A stretch of DNA of 64,000 bases from Micropterix aruncella (GCA_944548615.1 OX155960.1:29172056-29236055); one strand, 5' to 3'; numbered from the stretch's first letter, positions 11,240 to 24,171 are shown. Notes: generated by a model from the sequence alone, not told the origin. Program-made: numbers and translations.

Positions 11240-12609
11240 TTGAAGCGATATTACAAATTATTTACGTTTACTTTTTATATGTACCTATAGATAGGTAAAG
11301 GTCTAACGTGCACTTTGTAACGCCTAATTACTCTGAGAAAAAGTTGGATAATGAATGTGAAAACTTTTAAAAAATGCTTTTACCTAGTGTTACATTCGCA
11401 CCTATTTAAAACATATGTCGCCAAACGTAACCAATTTAATCTCAAAGTCAATAAGTCGAAGAATGTTTAAATGATTGGAACCCTTTGATAGTGTATAAAA
11501 AAAACTATTAAAATTCATTAAAAAACAAGCATTCAAATTCTATTTTTTCCTTTTTTTAATTTAATGTTTTTTGCTAAATTATACCTGTACATTTATTTTA
11601 GTAACCATCAATTATAATTCTATAATTTGTGTTTTGATCGTTTAAATTCTTAAAGAAAATTAAAATAAAAGAAATTCCTAATTTGCGAGATATTTAACTT
11701 CTTATCGCGTTATTTTGCTTTTCTCAAATATTTAGTAATTATTTGTTGTTTTTTATTGCTAGATTATTATTATTTTTATTTATAGGTAAAAAAAACTTTG
11801 ACAGAACATTATATTTTAATTACTTATTGGAAATTTTGTTAATTTATTAGGAATTTTCTTTACCTTTATGTTTTGACTATAAACATTTTTTGTTTTAGGT
11901 TGACTTTCGTTTGCATGTATTTTAATATATATCAGGTTAAAATTTAATTTATATAGAATTTGTCTTTTAGTTTGAAGCTTCTACATGATTTAATTTATAT
12001 GTGTATAAAGGATAAAAAGGAAATCCTTTATTTAGCTTTTTACATGTCAAATGACTATCATTAATAGTTTGTTTGATTTTAACGTTTTATTTGTTTGATT
12101 ATTAACCAATTTTATTTCATTTGTCACTTGTTAAACTATTATTTATTATTGTTTGAAGTTGATTTTAAATTAATAAATAATGAATAATCTAATTAATAAA
12201 TAATGTTTTATTTCATTGGTGGAATATTAAAGGTAGACAGATATTTTTTTCAGTTGTTCTCAAAACGCCTATTCTTGAAATTGTGTAAATCCTAGATGCA
12301 TTTAGCGATTTTCTCTGATTATTATACTACAATTAGTCAGAGCTCAATATCATATGGTGTTCGAGAGGATATTAAACTGCCGGATATACAAAATGTCTTT
12401 TCTCTTTCAGCTCTAAGAACCTGTCAATCCACTACATGTAAGGACGTTCCTACATAATGCGTATGTACCCGTATGTATAATATGAATGTCCCCAAATTTG
12501 ATAAGCTTTATGGTCACTTAGCCAAACCAGTGTTTGAAAATAGTTAACCACATTACACTATAAAATCAATGCCACGATGTACATCTTCTACCAGGGCTTT
12601 TGCCATTAA
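11240..12609. other. No recognisable gene
   Basis: Extremely AT-rich (11450-12230 in particular), all frames closed. Confidence 0.4.
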
Positions 12610-12849
12610 TCATTCCCTTTTATTATTTCGCCAAATTAATCTAACTAAATTACTTTTTTGAACTACGTGCATGAGTCCGACCTTGACTCTAATCATTTCC
12701 AGTACAGCTGCATCGGAAACGTGTCCTTTTCGAAACGGAACCATATATTTTTGAGAATTTCGTAGCCTCATAATAAGAAGCGCATCTTTATAAAAGCAGA
12801 TCTGACTTCTTGAGAATTGTCTATCATTGGTTAGGATGCCTGCAGGATC
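12610..12849 (-). CDS. Open frame without clear start, unknown
   Basis: A frame of 79 codons is open on the - strand from 12849 to a TGA at 12610-12612. The peptide includes RQFSRSQICFYKDALLIM and VPFRKGHVSDAAVLEMI. This looks protein-like and not like translated AT-rich DNA, but no family is recognised. It lies 0.4 kb downstream, on the same strand, of the decayed gypsy pol, so it may belong to that element. An internal ATG would leave only about 57 codons. Confidence 0.2.
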   Translation of the reverse strand, partial: DPAGILTNDRQFSRSQICFYKDALLIMRLRNSQKYMVPFRKGHVSDAAVLEMIRVKVGLMHVVQKSNLVRLIWRNNKRE

Positions 12850-13259
12850 CGTTGTAAATCCATTTTTTCATGTATTTTTGTAATCTAAATATTAATAGAG
12901 AACAGAAATTACGATTGCCATTCTCGATTTTTTGTTTAAGAACAAAATTTCATTTTGTAAAATAGAAAATATTTAAATTTATAATCTCAATATCGATATA
13001 TCAATATAACCCACTAAATTTAAATTAATTAATATGCAATCTTTTATCCCTGAAATTCTCACCGAAAAATATTTACATTTTTAAACGAAACAACATTTAG
13101 CAAGATATAATAAAATATAACAAAAATAATTATATTGACTATGTGAATATCTGTCTGCAGGTTTACTAGCTCTCCTTGACATTGAAGAAATATTGCAATT
13201 ATCTGTAGAAGCAAAGTCAATGTCTTTGTTTAAATCTGTATTTACTGCTCTGTCATTCG
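12850..13259. other. AT-rich spacer
   Basis: No feature recognised. Confidence 0.35.
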
Positions 13260-14715
13260 TCTTTTCGATTTTAAGTATTTCTTCGGTACCGTTTCTGTCT
13301 GGGTGAATCTAGTCACCGAGACGTTGACTAAGTAGTCATTCCGTCTTAGTCGTCGTTGATAGGTTTCCTAACAATACGTCTGTGTCGTTTTTTACGACCT
13401 CTATTATCTCCTTTAATACTCCGCTAACACTTTAGAATATTCATTCTATTCTTCTATTTTCTCTAGATTGTTGTTTATGAAGAATGTCTTCGTTAGAAGC
13501 GATGAAAAGGTTGTATATAAACCTGTTATTATGTGCTAACGACATTTTTGTTAGGGCTTCGTTCTAATCTGTATGAGTTTTGCTGCGGTAATAAAATAAA
13601 ATAGACTTAGGTCAAAGTCAGAAATTTGCAGCTTTTCTTCTAACTTTCACTTTCATTATTTCAATTCGATTAAGAACAAAAAGGAGCTGCCTATGAACGT
13701 TTTATTCCCCTTTTAGATATATGAAATTCAAACACTTGATTTTAGAAACATATTCCACCATCCGATACTGTGAGGACCAAATCTAGCAAATACTTCTATA
13801 AGGTTTTCTAAGCATTTTTGTCGATGGAGAGTTTACTGTGAGAGCTTCTATACATTTGCTCATAGCGTATATTACCACAAAGTAATATAATTTACTGTAA
13901 GAATTTATATAGTCGATATGCATACGTGTCTAAGCAAATTTAGGCCATTACCGTGGTGTTAACACTGATTTTTCGGCATTAATTTTTATCTGAATACATT
14001 GTTCACAATTGTTAGCAATATGTTCATTACCTATATTTAGACAGAACCGACTACTTAATGCTTTTATTTTCGTAATTCCAAAGTGGAATTTATCTATCCA
14101 GCCAATGCTTTCCTGTGTATTGTGATAACTATAACTCGATATTCCAATATACGGCATCTTTGTTCAATGGTAAGTTCGGAATGTTGCAAAGAATAAGGTT
14201 AAAGATTCGAACCACTATTTTTAGCAGTCCATGACAAAACTTACTACAAAGGTCACTCAGGACAAAAATGAATATTTTAGAAAGAATAAAATCTTCGCTA
14301 GTTCCATTTTATACGGTTTGCTCATTTTATGAAAACGGTTTTCTTCGTGATTCAAATTTCCTTTGAAATGTTTGTTTTTTTTCTTCTAAAGTTGTACTCC
14401 TTGACAAAATGAAACCGTCATGTTTTTAAAAACCACCTTGTTGAATTTCAAATTTACATACTGGCAGGAAATGTGCCCAACGATGTAGTCGATTTGCTAT
14501 GTAAACTAGTAAATCTTTATTTACTCTTGCAAGTAATGGACGGCGAACAATGACCATTTTAAGCTTTTCGCAGATTAAATAATCTGTAAACTTCTTGACA
14601 ACAAATATAAAGTTTCTTGCAACTGTAATTTCTGAGATGTCCGATGTTGAATATAAAACCCTTTCTAGGTCATTTAAGATTATAACAGAATCATCAAAAT
14701 TACAGAAATACCAAG
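13260..14715 (-). pseudogene. Decayed Ty3/gypsy-type pol (RNase H to integrase)
   Basis: Translation of the - strand gives, in order, fragments of a gypsy polyprotein. At about 14640-14430 an RNase H-like stretch reads FVVKKFTDYLICEKLKMV, then RRPLLARVNKDLL and NRLHRWAHFLP; families normally have a TDH-type motif where this copy has VRR. At 14157-13948 the integrase zinc-binding segment reads HFGITKIKALS then CEQCIQIKINAEK, giving the Cys pair and one His of the HHCC finger. At 13945-13570 the integrase core is recognisable (HIDYI, YFVVIYAMSKCIEALTV) but broken by stops, with the catalytic acidic residues after the first not readable. Near 13600 SKTHTD and NEALTKMS match the segment after the core. 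Several frame changes and stops occur. No LTRs were found. Boundaries are approximate. Confidence 0.65.
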
Positions 14716-15331
14716 TCGTTAATGGTTGACATAGTTAGATATCGTACCTACATATTATACTGGTACCTACCTAAGTATTAAGATCATAATTTTTATTCGT
14801 CATTCATAATATCATCATTTCATTTTCATAATAAACAATACATACTTTAGGACATGTATATACATACTATAACAACGTAGCATTCTGACATGAATAAATA
14901 TGGTAATGTCCACACCTTCAAGAACTACCGATCGGGAGCTATCGAATATAGCGCATTTATGACCCAAAAAGCCCTTGTAGAGACTCCATTGACTTAGGTT
15001 AATTCGCAAGGACGGCTCTGTTAGTAGATAATGTTACCGAGCTCGATTATAATTTTCCGGAACAAAGACACAGAGACCTTCCCTTGCACGCTTATCAACT
15101 CTGCCGTGGATCAGTTTAAAAACATAGGCTATAATGAGCATTTATCTGCGCAGTTCACGAGAATTATAGGCCATGATGTCTAGCTATAAACTAGTAGGAT
15201 ATAAATAAGTATAGTGTCCGTATTGTTTGAAATATACGAATCATGAGAAACATTGTGATGAAATGCCTACACATTTGATATATTGTATTAAATAGTCAAA
15301 ATGGTGATCCTCATATGGATTCCATATAAGT
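14716..15331. other. No recognisable gene
   Basis: A stretch at 14885-14925 (attctgacatgaataa ... gtccacaccttcaaga) resembles 17940-17985, so a dispersed repeat may lie here. Otherwise nothing. Confidence 0.3.
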
Positions 15332-15392
15332 ATTCACATGTCCTGCATTCACAAGTCCTGCATTCACAAGTACTGCTATTCACATCTACTTC
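15332..15392. repeat. 16-bp tandem repeat, 3-4 copies
   Basis: Units of tgcattcacaagtcc, with one variant, repeat head to tail. Confidence 0.7.
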
Positions 15393-15609
15393 TCACAAGT
15401 GAATTTTCCAAGGTTTGCATAACTCGGATCTTGTGATAATGTTTTAGGTTATTAATAACGGAATCTTGGAACTGAAAAGAGTACTCGGACAAATCGGTGA
15501 TGCACTTCTTGAACGCCTTCGCTTTAGCAACCTTAGAAAACACATCACCATCGTTATAGTCATACACATCAGAGGTGCGGTCGATCTGGTGTATGCCATC
15601 ACTGAACAT
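15376..15609 (-). CDS. Unrecognised 77-residue ORF
   Basis: Begins MFSDGIHQIDRTSDVYDYND and contains KAKAFKKCITDLSEYSFQF. Acidic then basic, no membrane segment, no known motif. It overlaps the tandem repeat at its 3' end. It may be chance or a decayed element fragment; there is no support beyond length. Confidence 0.12.
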   Translation of the reverse strand: MFSDGIHQIDRTSDVYDYNDGDVFSKVAKAKAFKKCITDLSEYSFQFQDSVINNLKHYHKIRVMQTLENSLVRSRCE

Positions 15610-16816
15610 TTAGGCAAAGCAGTTTATCATTACTTTTATCGATGGAATATTTTTCACTTTTATTTTTATTTTTTTAAGTTATAATTATCAGATTTGATGA
15701 TTCTCTTTCGATATATAGGAACTAAATATCCAATATATATAGGAACTAAATTTCCATTTCTCTCACTAAATTATTACCGATATGGAATCAAAAATCCGCA
15801 CAAGGAATCAAAAATAAAAATAAAGGTGAACCAAAATAAAAAAAAATATATTAATAAAAGTAAAAATATATTTTACATAACAACGAATATTAAGTAGATT
15901 TTAATTTAATTATTTTTCAAAGTAAATAAAAATATAAAAAAACTGTTTTGGTTTCTTTTTTTTAATTATATTTTATTTCGTTATTTAGGGCGGTATTTCT
16001 AGTGATCTCTTTATTACCTTTTTAATATCTGTGCTTATTTTTTTAAAACTTGTATATTTTTTAGTATTTAGTTTGTCGTTTGCAGTTGTTGTATGTATTA
16101 CGTATAAATAACTTATAATATAATGTATAAATAGTTTGTAGTATATAGTATGTATGTATAATAGTTTATAGTATGTAGTATATATATAAATGTGGTATGT
16201 GTAGTATTTAATTTGATATAATATTTTGTAATGAGCATTTAGTGAAGAAAATAGTATCTGAAATAAAAACATTTCTTTTAACTGGCTGTCTTTTATTTCA
16301 CACACTTACTATTTATCAAACTACCTTACGATGCCAAATAGGCGTTAGCTCTTCATTTCATTGGAAGTAAAAATTTAAAAAATTATTTTGTTTCAGAACA
16401 AATATGCTAGAAAGGCCTAGCTAGGTATTTCATGTAAACTTAATAAGCAAATAAAAATATAAAGCCAAATAATATAAAGCCACATTCAAAATATGTACCT
16501 ACCTACATGCAAAATATTTATGAGTTTTTAAATATTTCTTTTTCTCTTCTGGAAAGTTGTGTTTTGTGGGATACGGCCTAAGCTTTGAGACGATCGATTT
16601 ATCTGATGCTAATAATTTGCACCTTCGACGCGGAATGACAATGGTTACATACCTCTCTAACGTCTCCGGAATGTGAAAATCTTTGCATGATATTTTCTCC
16701 GTTACCTACAATAACGGAAGAATCAATAGGAACGCCACTGATGTGCCTCCATTCCCAGATAGAATGAATGACTTCTGGTAACACGTTTGTGTTGACAAAG
16801 AGTAATAGCACGAAGC
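15610..16816. other. No gene; AT-rich with local tandem motifs
   Basis: At 15707-15755 gatatataggaactaaat is repeated. At 16080-16210 tatagtatgta-type units form a loose array. The open frames here (15694-15897 +, 15985-16305 -) are low-complexity artefacts. Confidence 0.45.
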
Positions 16817-16848
16817 CACAGTAAATATATTAGCTTATATTTACTGTG
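16817..16848. repeat. Perfect 13-bp-stem hairpin
   Basis: cacagtaaatata and tatatttactgtg are exact complements around a 6-base loop. Confidence 0.75.
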
Positions 16849-17534
16849 ACGAAGCTGCATGATGATGCAGATAGTGAACGAAATTTGGAATGACGCATAA
16901 GTAACTGGATTTCTCCCCATCCCAGAACTACCGAACAGCGCAAAAACATTGGCGTCAACATATTTAAGGTTGATTTTAGGGGCCGGGGCTAAATTAAAAA
17001 AGAAACATATTTATCGTTCACATTTAATAAAAATGTCGCTTCCAGCGCAAACTATCACTGCTCCCGAACCCGTCAATGAAACTGACAAGTTGCGATCGGC
17101 CTCCCAGGCCGTAAACAGTCAATCCAACACTGAATATCACTGACTATAATGATCCTAATGTATGTATGTCTCAAGTGCTTCAACTGGAATTTCCTTTTCG
17201 ATTTCACTACCAAATACAGTGGCGGCTCTTGTGAAATGTGAATATGAGTGCATAGAAATAAGATTAGATTGCCGATACACATTAAAAAGCCGATTCCCAG
17301 ATATGGGGCTATAAATAATGAGCTTTATAAATTGATTTTAAATGCATATATGACACAAAAATATTTTGGTAACCTGCTTTTGCATGACGAATTGAAAAGC
17401 GACCTTAACCGGATCAAAGCATACACCGACTTAGTTCATCAAGGTTCATACTAGTACAGCTTGTCTGGCGAAACAACCCTCTCACTGGATACTAAGCTAC
17501 ATAGATGGAGCAGAACCGAAATTCATGCTAGTTG
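16849..17534. other. Unassigned; hAT-like end motif at 17217
   Basis: cagtggcggctcttg at 17217 resembles the first bases of hAT terminal repeats, but no partner was found nearby. An open frame at 17248-17454 (+) is of unknown nature. Confidence 0.25.
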
Positions 17535-17690
17535 AAAGACCTAGGAGTCATACTACTTAGAGACAGTGGCCTCAAGTGGAATGTGCACATAACTGCTATT
17601 ATGTAAATAGCCAAATCCACGTTATATCTCACTATAAAGGCTTTCCAGACACTGACGCCTGATCTCTTTATATTATCCTCCAGATATGAA
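17535..17690 (+). pseudogene. LINE ORF2 fragment, downstream of RT core
   Basis: The frame from 17535 reads KDLGVILLRDSGLKWNVHI, a stop, then AKSTLYLTIKAFQTLTPDLF. This is the segment just after the reverse transcriptase palm in CR1/Jockey-like LINEs (usually DLGV...SKL.F..HI ... LTPD.F). One in-frame stop and truncation at both ends. Confident as LINE, not confident of clade. Confidence 0.7.
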
Positions 17691-17699
17691 TTCCAGATA

Positions 17700-17960
17700 A
17701 CAAATCAAATCAAATAGTTTATTGTTTAAAAAATCATGACTACAGATATTTCGAGATTTATTTATTTCATAAGCAACAACAGTTTATATTTGTAACAGTT
17801 TATACCAACAAAAAAGAATAGAATTCTTACAAGTACATACATATACAACATGTTTAAATAAGCATTAATTACAAATACAGGCATTAAGAATAGGAGAACT
17901 TATAAACTTACAGTGCATAAAGAATGAAAACAATTAACTCATTCTGACATAAGCAAGTAA
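17700..17960 (-). mobile_element. LINE 3' end, reverse orientation
   Basis: aaatcaaatcaaatagtttattg at 17702 reads on the - strand as a 3' UTR ending in an (ATTTG)n tail. It lies directly against the ORF2 fragment and is in the opposite orientation, so two different insertions meet here. Confidence 0.5.
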
Positions 17961-17984
17961 CGCAATGCCCACACCTTGAAGATA

Positions 17985-18600
17985 TGCGGGCAACTAGCCC
18001 GTTAGAGGCCAACGCCTTATAGCGAGGCACCGGAAAATGTAACAGCGGCAAGCCTCGCCCCCTTACTGCCAGTTTTGGTAGGATATCTCCGTCTGGAATT
18101 AACCTTTAGGATACCTCCATCCTCTCGACTGGTTGCAGGTCCGAAGTCGATTACGCGACCTCTACCAGTTGTATTACAGCGGTAGGTAATTCGATTAGAA
18201 TTTATCGCGGACCTGGCCGTTCTTTGCCCGCAGTGGGATCGAACCTAACACGAGATCGAGTGACCCAAGGTCATTTCAAGAGTGGCATGACAACAGGTCA
18301 ACATCTACCCCCGCTGCTTAGGAGAGTGTATTTCCATAGTCTCCAGACTTCTTCAGCAATTAGTCAGAATGGACAACTGATTGGCTTCGCCGAACGGTGC
18401 GCAAACTGTCCAGTATCGCGTTAGAATGCAATCCCGCCTGGAGAAACCGGTCCACCAGCTTTGAGTCGTACCCGGGGTAGCCTTCTACACGAGGAGGCTT
18501 CTGAATAGGAGCTGAATCGTGAGTTAAGCCGATCCGAGAACAAAGTGGATTTTGTGGCCCAAGCTGCACGAAACCGTTCACCACCGAGTTACAGATACAG
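17985..18600 (+). repeat. GC-rich dispersed repeat, copy 2
   Basis: Shares ccaacgcctta.agcgaggca, cgccccc/cttactgcc, tttatcgcgga...tttgcccgc, and the 3' part gcgcaaactgtccagtatcgc with copies 1 and 3. It contains gggatcgaacct (18236), a B-box-like motif in reverse orientation. No conserved frame. Confidence 0.6.
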
Positions 18601-20875
18601 TCAAAATAGGACAAATGATAATAAAAACTCAAATAGGTAACTAACTGGAAAACCTAACCCTGATATTTTATAAAAAGATAGTCACCGCATGGCTGTTTTT
18701 GATCAATTTATATAGATAAGAAAGACATTAATCATCCAAAGCATGTGTGCGATTGTCAACGCCCGCGACGCAAAGCGCGACGGTAAAGAACCATGCATTA
18801 TCTAGCTGTAATTAGATAAAAATATACGCAAATCTAATAAAGTACAAGTCATCTGCAATTTTTAAATTATATGGTAAGATTTCAGTGTGTTTAGTTTATT
18901 TTAATGTCATAATTTTGCCAAAGTCTCATGAATTAAACATACTAATAATTTGTCAGTCCTGCTTGGTTTCGTCATCCAATAAACTATAAACTGGTTTTAG
19001 TGGATCATTCAATATTCATTCATCGATCCCTCCGAATATTTATAATGTCCGGTTGTAAAACCGGGACATTAACAATATATGATAGGATAAAAAAAACGCA
19101 AAAATATATGATTGTTTGTCGTTAAGTAACGAATGCCAAAAAAACGTATCTATAATAATTATTAAAAAAAATAATTATACAGTTTAGGAACAACAATATA
19201 AATTTCGAATTCGATCATACCACAGTTTTTACTCACCTAAACGATTTTACAAGGACGTTTTTGGAAAAAAAGTTAATCTGATATCTGCTATCTCATATTC
19301 CCAACACGAAGTTTAAGGAAATAGAAGCCTGTTCACAGTATTTTTCCTTAAATTATTTTGTAAAGAATATAGGTATGTTATGATGTTGTAAATAATGCAA
19401 AGAAAATAAATCAAATCTACTTTTGAAGGTCAAATGGCAGGATTAACAGGTAAATAAAACCACAAAAAAATGTGTGCTTAGGTACATCTGAACAATTTTG
19501 CTTCTGTCAATGTTTATCCAAAATTATAAGGAAAAAAATAGAAAATTTATTCAAAAACGTAGAATTCAAAGAAAGAGGTTGTCATATCGACATTTTTTTT
19601 GCGTTTTGTACAAATTTAAGTTTATTCAAAGCAAGCCAGGTTATTGTTTCACTTCTTTTTTTAAATGCAGTTTTTAAAATGAAATAATAAGTTATTTGGA
19701 AATATTATGTGGTGAGTCCGGGGCACGTAGTTCTAACTCTAATATCTCACAAGCTAGCACATTGACAACAACGTACCTAGTCCACATCGCCCTATTTGAC
19801 GTTACCCTATTGGCAAATGTGAGGGTATGAACTGCGGCTGTGGCTTTGCGATGATATCGACAATTTCGTGTTTTTACGATATTGAAGAAATGTTTTTATT
19901 ACAATTTCGAGCATAACCTGCACCAAACGACAGGACCGACACTAAAGCGATTTATATTGGGCTGTAGTCTATGCCACTAGGAATTAGTCTAGGCTAGATA
20001 TGACTTTTATTATCGTCATTCTTGTAGGGGATAGTTGGCGCAGGCGATTATGTATTCTAAACGTAACTGCATGCATAGTAAAACGGAAACATCGTTTTCA
20101 AAAGTCAAAAGAAGAAACCAGCAATAATACATTGCGGTTTTAACAGAACTAAAACGTAAAGGTTCCTCAGAACGATGATCGTATATAACGTCATTTTCAT
20201 ATTTTTTTAAATTTTGTTTGCTTCAAGGATATACTATTATTACTGAGTTAATAATTTTAATTATACGTTATATTTTTTAATTTTACTATTTTTCTAAAGG
20301 GGTATTTTTTCAGACAATTATTTTTCCTATTTAATCAACAAGTTATTTGAACTTAAATACCGTTGCTTGTACGTATACCATAAGCAGCGCCAAACGACTC
20401 CGGTCACGAGCTAGGTTGACTCACTCGATATGCTTTACAAAAATAAGATTTACATTTAAATATACAATAATGGTATTGTTATACAATTATTTAATAGTAA
20501 GTTAAAACTATAAGGTTTACTGTTCATGTCCTATTTTTGACAAAAAAAATAAAAAATGCAACTAAAAATTGCGCTTACCAGCCCCTGTCTTCCCTATGTA
20601 TCTCTAATGGTTTGAAATACAGTAATTAGAAAAGCTATTAAAAAAAACACATTGCCTACCTTTCTCACAACAAGCACCTTTGCTTAAGATTTTTCACAAA
20701 ACACACAATGATAGAATTGTTTATAAATTTTGAATTTTCGCGCTCGTATTTATGCGAGACTGGCTTCCGCTCCGCTAACTGCGTGAGCTTGCGCGTCGGC
20801 CAAACCGCGAACGTTGACTGGCTGTAAGTCCGATCTGATCGCCGACCCATCTGTAACAATAAGCGATTGCCCGTC
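18601..20875. other. No recognisable gene
   Basis: Contains a small hairpin (aatgtccggtt / aaccgggacatt, 19047-19073). Open frame 19472-19687 is AT-rich and unsupported. A GC-richer patch at 20745-20860 gives antisense open frames only. Confidence 0.4.
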
Positions 20876-21720
20876 GAGTATACGGTATGGATAGATTGGC
20901 TGAATTGGTGTGTGTGTGTGTGACCTAAAATGATTCACCATCCTTCCCCAAGAAGTATCATTATGGAAGCAGTAATTTATTGCCATCGACTCTATTTGCG
21001 TATTTATTTCAGCGAAAAAGTTTTAAATCTGCTGCAGAAACAATTCCCAAATTCTCCATTCTATTATGGAATAGTTAAACTTATTTTGGGATACCCTGTT
21101 ATTGAACCCGTCGGACGCCAATAGTGCCTATAGGCACTTTGCGTCGTTTGACAGATCCGCGCGTAACCGTTTCAGCCAGCCCCCATATACGAGTATACTA
21201 TATAAATATATAATATACATAACTAACAAGATTAATTACTATGTAACAAGAGGGAATTCATGAAAAAACGATATTGTTAGTATTTATTTACAAAATCGAC
21301 CAAAAAGTTCGGCGCAGTTTCTTGCGTGCGAAGGCTGGCTTTCGACCGGTTAAGGGTGGATTTTCATTTTAGATGCAGCCGAATGGAAGAATCATCATGT
21401 ACTGGAAATGTATATAGTTATTTAATGATTTATAGGCAAAGTACAATAATGATTTTTAAGATTCTTGGATACATTTAATATTAGTATGCATAAAACTATA
21501 ATACCGTGCTGCTGTTTATTTTCTCTGGGTCGCCTAACTAGATAGGTTGTACTTTCTAGACAGTTCACCTATTTTAAGGCTAACTTCTTCGAATATACAG
21601 TATAGATAAATGGGTTGAGTGTGTGTGTTTGTGTGTGTGAACCAAAATGATACTCCATGTTTATTTATTTATTTATTTATGTATAGGTTAAGTACAGAAA
21701 TATTTTTTAAGAATCTAGGA
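20876..21720. repeat. Diverged direct repeats about 0.7 kb and 0.25 kb apart
   Basis: gtatacggtatggatagattgg followed by a (gt)n run at 20876-20935 recurs as atacagtatagataaatggg plus (gt)n at 21596-21645. The block aagtacaataat...aagattcttggatacattta (21438) recurs at 21688. A (ttta)n run sits at 21658-21679. Confidence 0.5.
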
Positions 21721-21806
21721 TACATTTATTATCGGAGTGCTGGTTTCCAGCTCTAGGGCCATTATTAGGTAACTAAAATATCGAATATTAAAATTGTTAT
21801 TGGAAT

Positions 21807-22375
21807 GTTTTAAAAATCGGTTGTGTCACCCTAAGACTTTCCTGTCAAGTAGCCAGAAACTTAATTCATCTGAATATTAATATCATAAATCCTACAACAA
21901 CCCCTCTACCCCCAAACTAGCGCCACCCTTTAACCTTCGAAAATCGAAATCGACTTCGACATCGACTTTTCCGACTTTTCAGACTTTTCCGATTTTTCGA
22001 CTTTTCGAATTTTGTGTCTGCTGTTGACCGTTGAGGAGTTCCCTTGTTGGGAGCCAACCCAGGGTACTTCAGCCATGTCGTGGTGAAACTTAAAAGTTGC
22101 TATCATAATTGAATGCGTACACAAAATTTTGGGTCTCTGCTGTTGACCGTTGAGGAGTTCCCTCGTCGGGAGCCAACCCAGGGTGGACGGATTGCAACAA
22201 CAATCTTTTCAGCTCATGCCATCACCAAATGATGCCTGCATGCCAAATTTCAGCTCAATCGGATGAAGCGTTTCGGCGCTATCGTTGGAGAGTATTCTCC
22301 AACCCTAGCGCCGACAGCAGACAGACATAAGTTCATCCACAATACTTTCCTTAAACAGGAAAGTAATATTAATTT
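21807..22375 (+). repeat. Repeat family F, left end and body
   Basis: aaaatcggttgtgtcaccctaagactttcc (21810) matches the ends at 36168 and 36623. tcatctgaatattaatatcataaat matches 36215-36245. The body carries a 119-bp tandem duplication (ctgctgttgaccgttgagg at 22018 and 22137) and the block aaatgatgcctgcatgccaaatttcagctcaatcggat shared with 26670 and 36590. The (cttttccga)n-like run at 21960-22010 gives a spurious Ser-Glu-Lys ORF. Confidence 0.6.
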
Positions 22376-23269
22376 ATAATAATATAATCAGGTTTTATAT
22401 TTCCAAATATTGGGTTTATTAATGCTGTTGGGACTTCGAATTATACCGGATGATTGGTTTCTTGAAAATGTATTTTGATTTTGTCCTTTTTATTTCACCT
22501 CTTTTAATTAGGCTATACGGCCGCGACGGCTAAAAAGAAATAGACGGAAATATAGGGGTATGCGCTATGCATACCTTGCAGCTAGTCTATCGCGCTGACG
22601 CGTGAAGCTGTGATATCGATCGTGGTTTCATGTCGTTGGGAAGCGATCGAAAGGCCCTGCCTAAAACTGAAGCGACGTTGGCTTCAACAATAATAATCCA
22701 AACTTTATACTTTTTATAATTTAAAAATCAACATTTATGAAGAATTACGGCTTAAATGTAACTAAAGTATGAACAGAATCGAAATAAACGGCTATCAGAA
22801 GAAAGAGCAGCTTAACAGGAATCCAAAAAACCCTAAAGTACCTACAGTACTGAGCGGAGCGCTGAAGAAGATTAGCGACTGAGACAAATTACACAGCCAG
22901 CGCGCAAATCGAGCCTGTACCCTTAACCAGTGGGCAATTCCAGTTTGCTTGAGTGATTATTAACGAAAATAAATTGCATCGAAACAAAAGACTTGTAATT
23001 CTTTTCATGTAAACGGCTCGGATACGATTGAGTAGTCCCATTTTTTTTATTTTTTTTTATTCATACCTACATTTTATTATTTCCATATTGCACACACACG
23101 AAAGTTACCGTTTTGCGCCATTGGTATCCGGAAATAAAACGTAAGTACATATTACCCAAAATATGGCATAATTTATTCATTCGTACTAGATAAATTATAT
23201 GAAATTACATTAAAATTTCAGTTAACCGATACATATGCGCAACATCACAATGACATTCCCCCCAGAGTA
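22376..23269. other. No recognisable gene
   Basis: A GC-richer patch near 22510-22680 includes a short hairpin (ggtatgc gctat gcatacc). Nothing assignable. Confidence 0.35.
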
Positions 23270-23685
23270 TCTATATAATAAAAATGAGTCGGGTTTTATG
23301 TATGTTACCTAATAACTCACGAGCGCCTGGCCCAATTTGAACGATTCTTTTTTTGTTTTGTTCGTAATCATTTCGGTGTTGCTATAGGATATAAAAAAAT
23401 TGGAAAATCTCTCGGAAAAGTGAGAAAAATGAGAAAAACCAAAAATTATTTTAGTACCGAGTTCGGCCAATAGATGGCGCGGTTTGACAAGAATAAAAAT
23501 ACGAAAATTCGAAAATCAAGATGGCGGCACGGCGTGAAAACTGACATTTGACAGTTAAGTTGAATTTTACGAATTTTTCATAGCGTTTTCGTGTTTTCGT
23601 GATTCTGAAGGTAAATTAACTGAATTAAGTGAATTTGTGTAATTCGTGAATGTTTTTCCAGGTTTTACAATCATTTTTCACAGTT

Positions 23686-24171
23686 ATGCCCTTGCCCAGA
23701 CGCTCCAATCTCAGCAAGGTGACCGCTCGAGCGAGACGACAAAGAGAGGTTCAAGCAACTGAAAACGATGAGGATCGCCAAGAAATGAATGAAGCGACAC
23801 GTATACGTAATGTTGCAGTGCGAAGACGATTGAATTTGAGACAAAACACATACAGAGAGGCTTTCTATTATGATCCGGCGATACAATATAGCGATTATGA
23901 ATGCGTGCAAATTGGAGAAATGGACCATTTGTGCCAATATTGCAGTGCCTTGAAGTACCGTCACGAACCACTTGGTTTGTGTTGCGCAAGGGGTAAAATG
24001 AGATTGACACCATTGGTTCCACCACCAGAACCATTAGGATCGTTGTTGTCTGGAAATGCACCAGATTCTAAGCATTTTCTGTCGAACATACAATATTACA
24101 AAAATTGCTTCCAAATGACTTCATTTGGTGCAACACATATTGTTCGCGACAATTTTATGCCCACAGTAAAG
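23686..24171 (+). pseudogene. Helitron Rep-helicase ORF, exon 1
   Basis: N-terminal part of the Helitron replication protein. I chose ATG 23686 (MPLPRRSNLS), the usual start in insect Helitrons, over upstream in-frame non-ATG extensions. There is a basic N-terminus, then a Cys-rich zinc-binding patch (CQYC ... CCARGKM, around residues 85-105), then PPPEPL and HFLSNIQYYKNCFQMTSFGA, the conserved stretch that leads into the helitron-like N domain. The exon ends at AAG before GT (24172) and continues in phase 0 at 24919. Functional Rep residues lie downstream and are missing from the element, so this is not active alone. Confidence 0.75.

Noticed and set aside
17217..17231. hAT terminal repeat cagtggcggctcttg
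   Set aside because: No inverted partner or 8-bp duplication found nearby, so no element was called.
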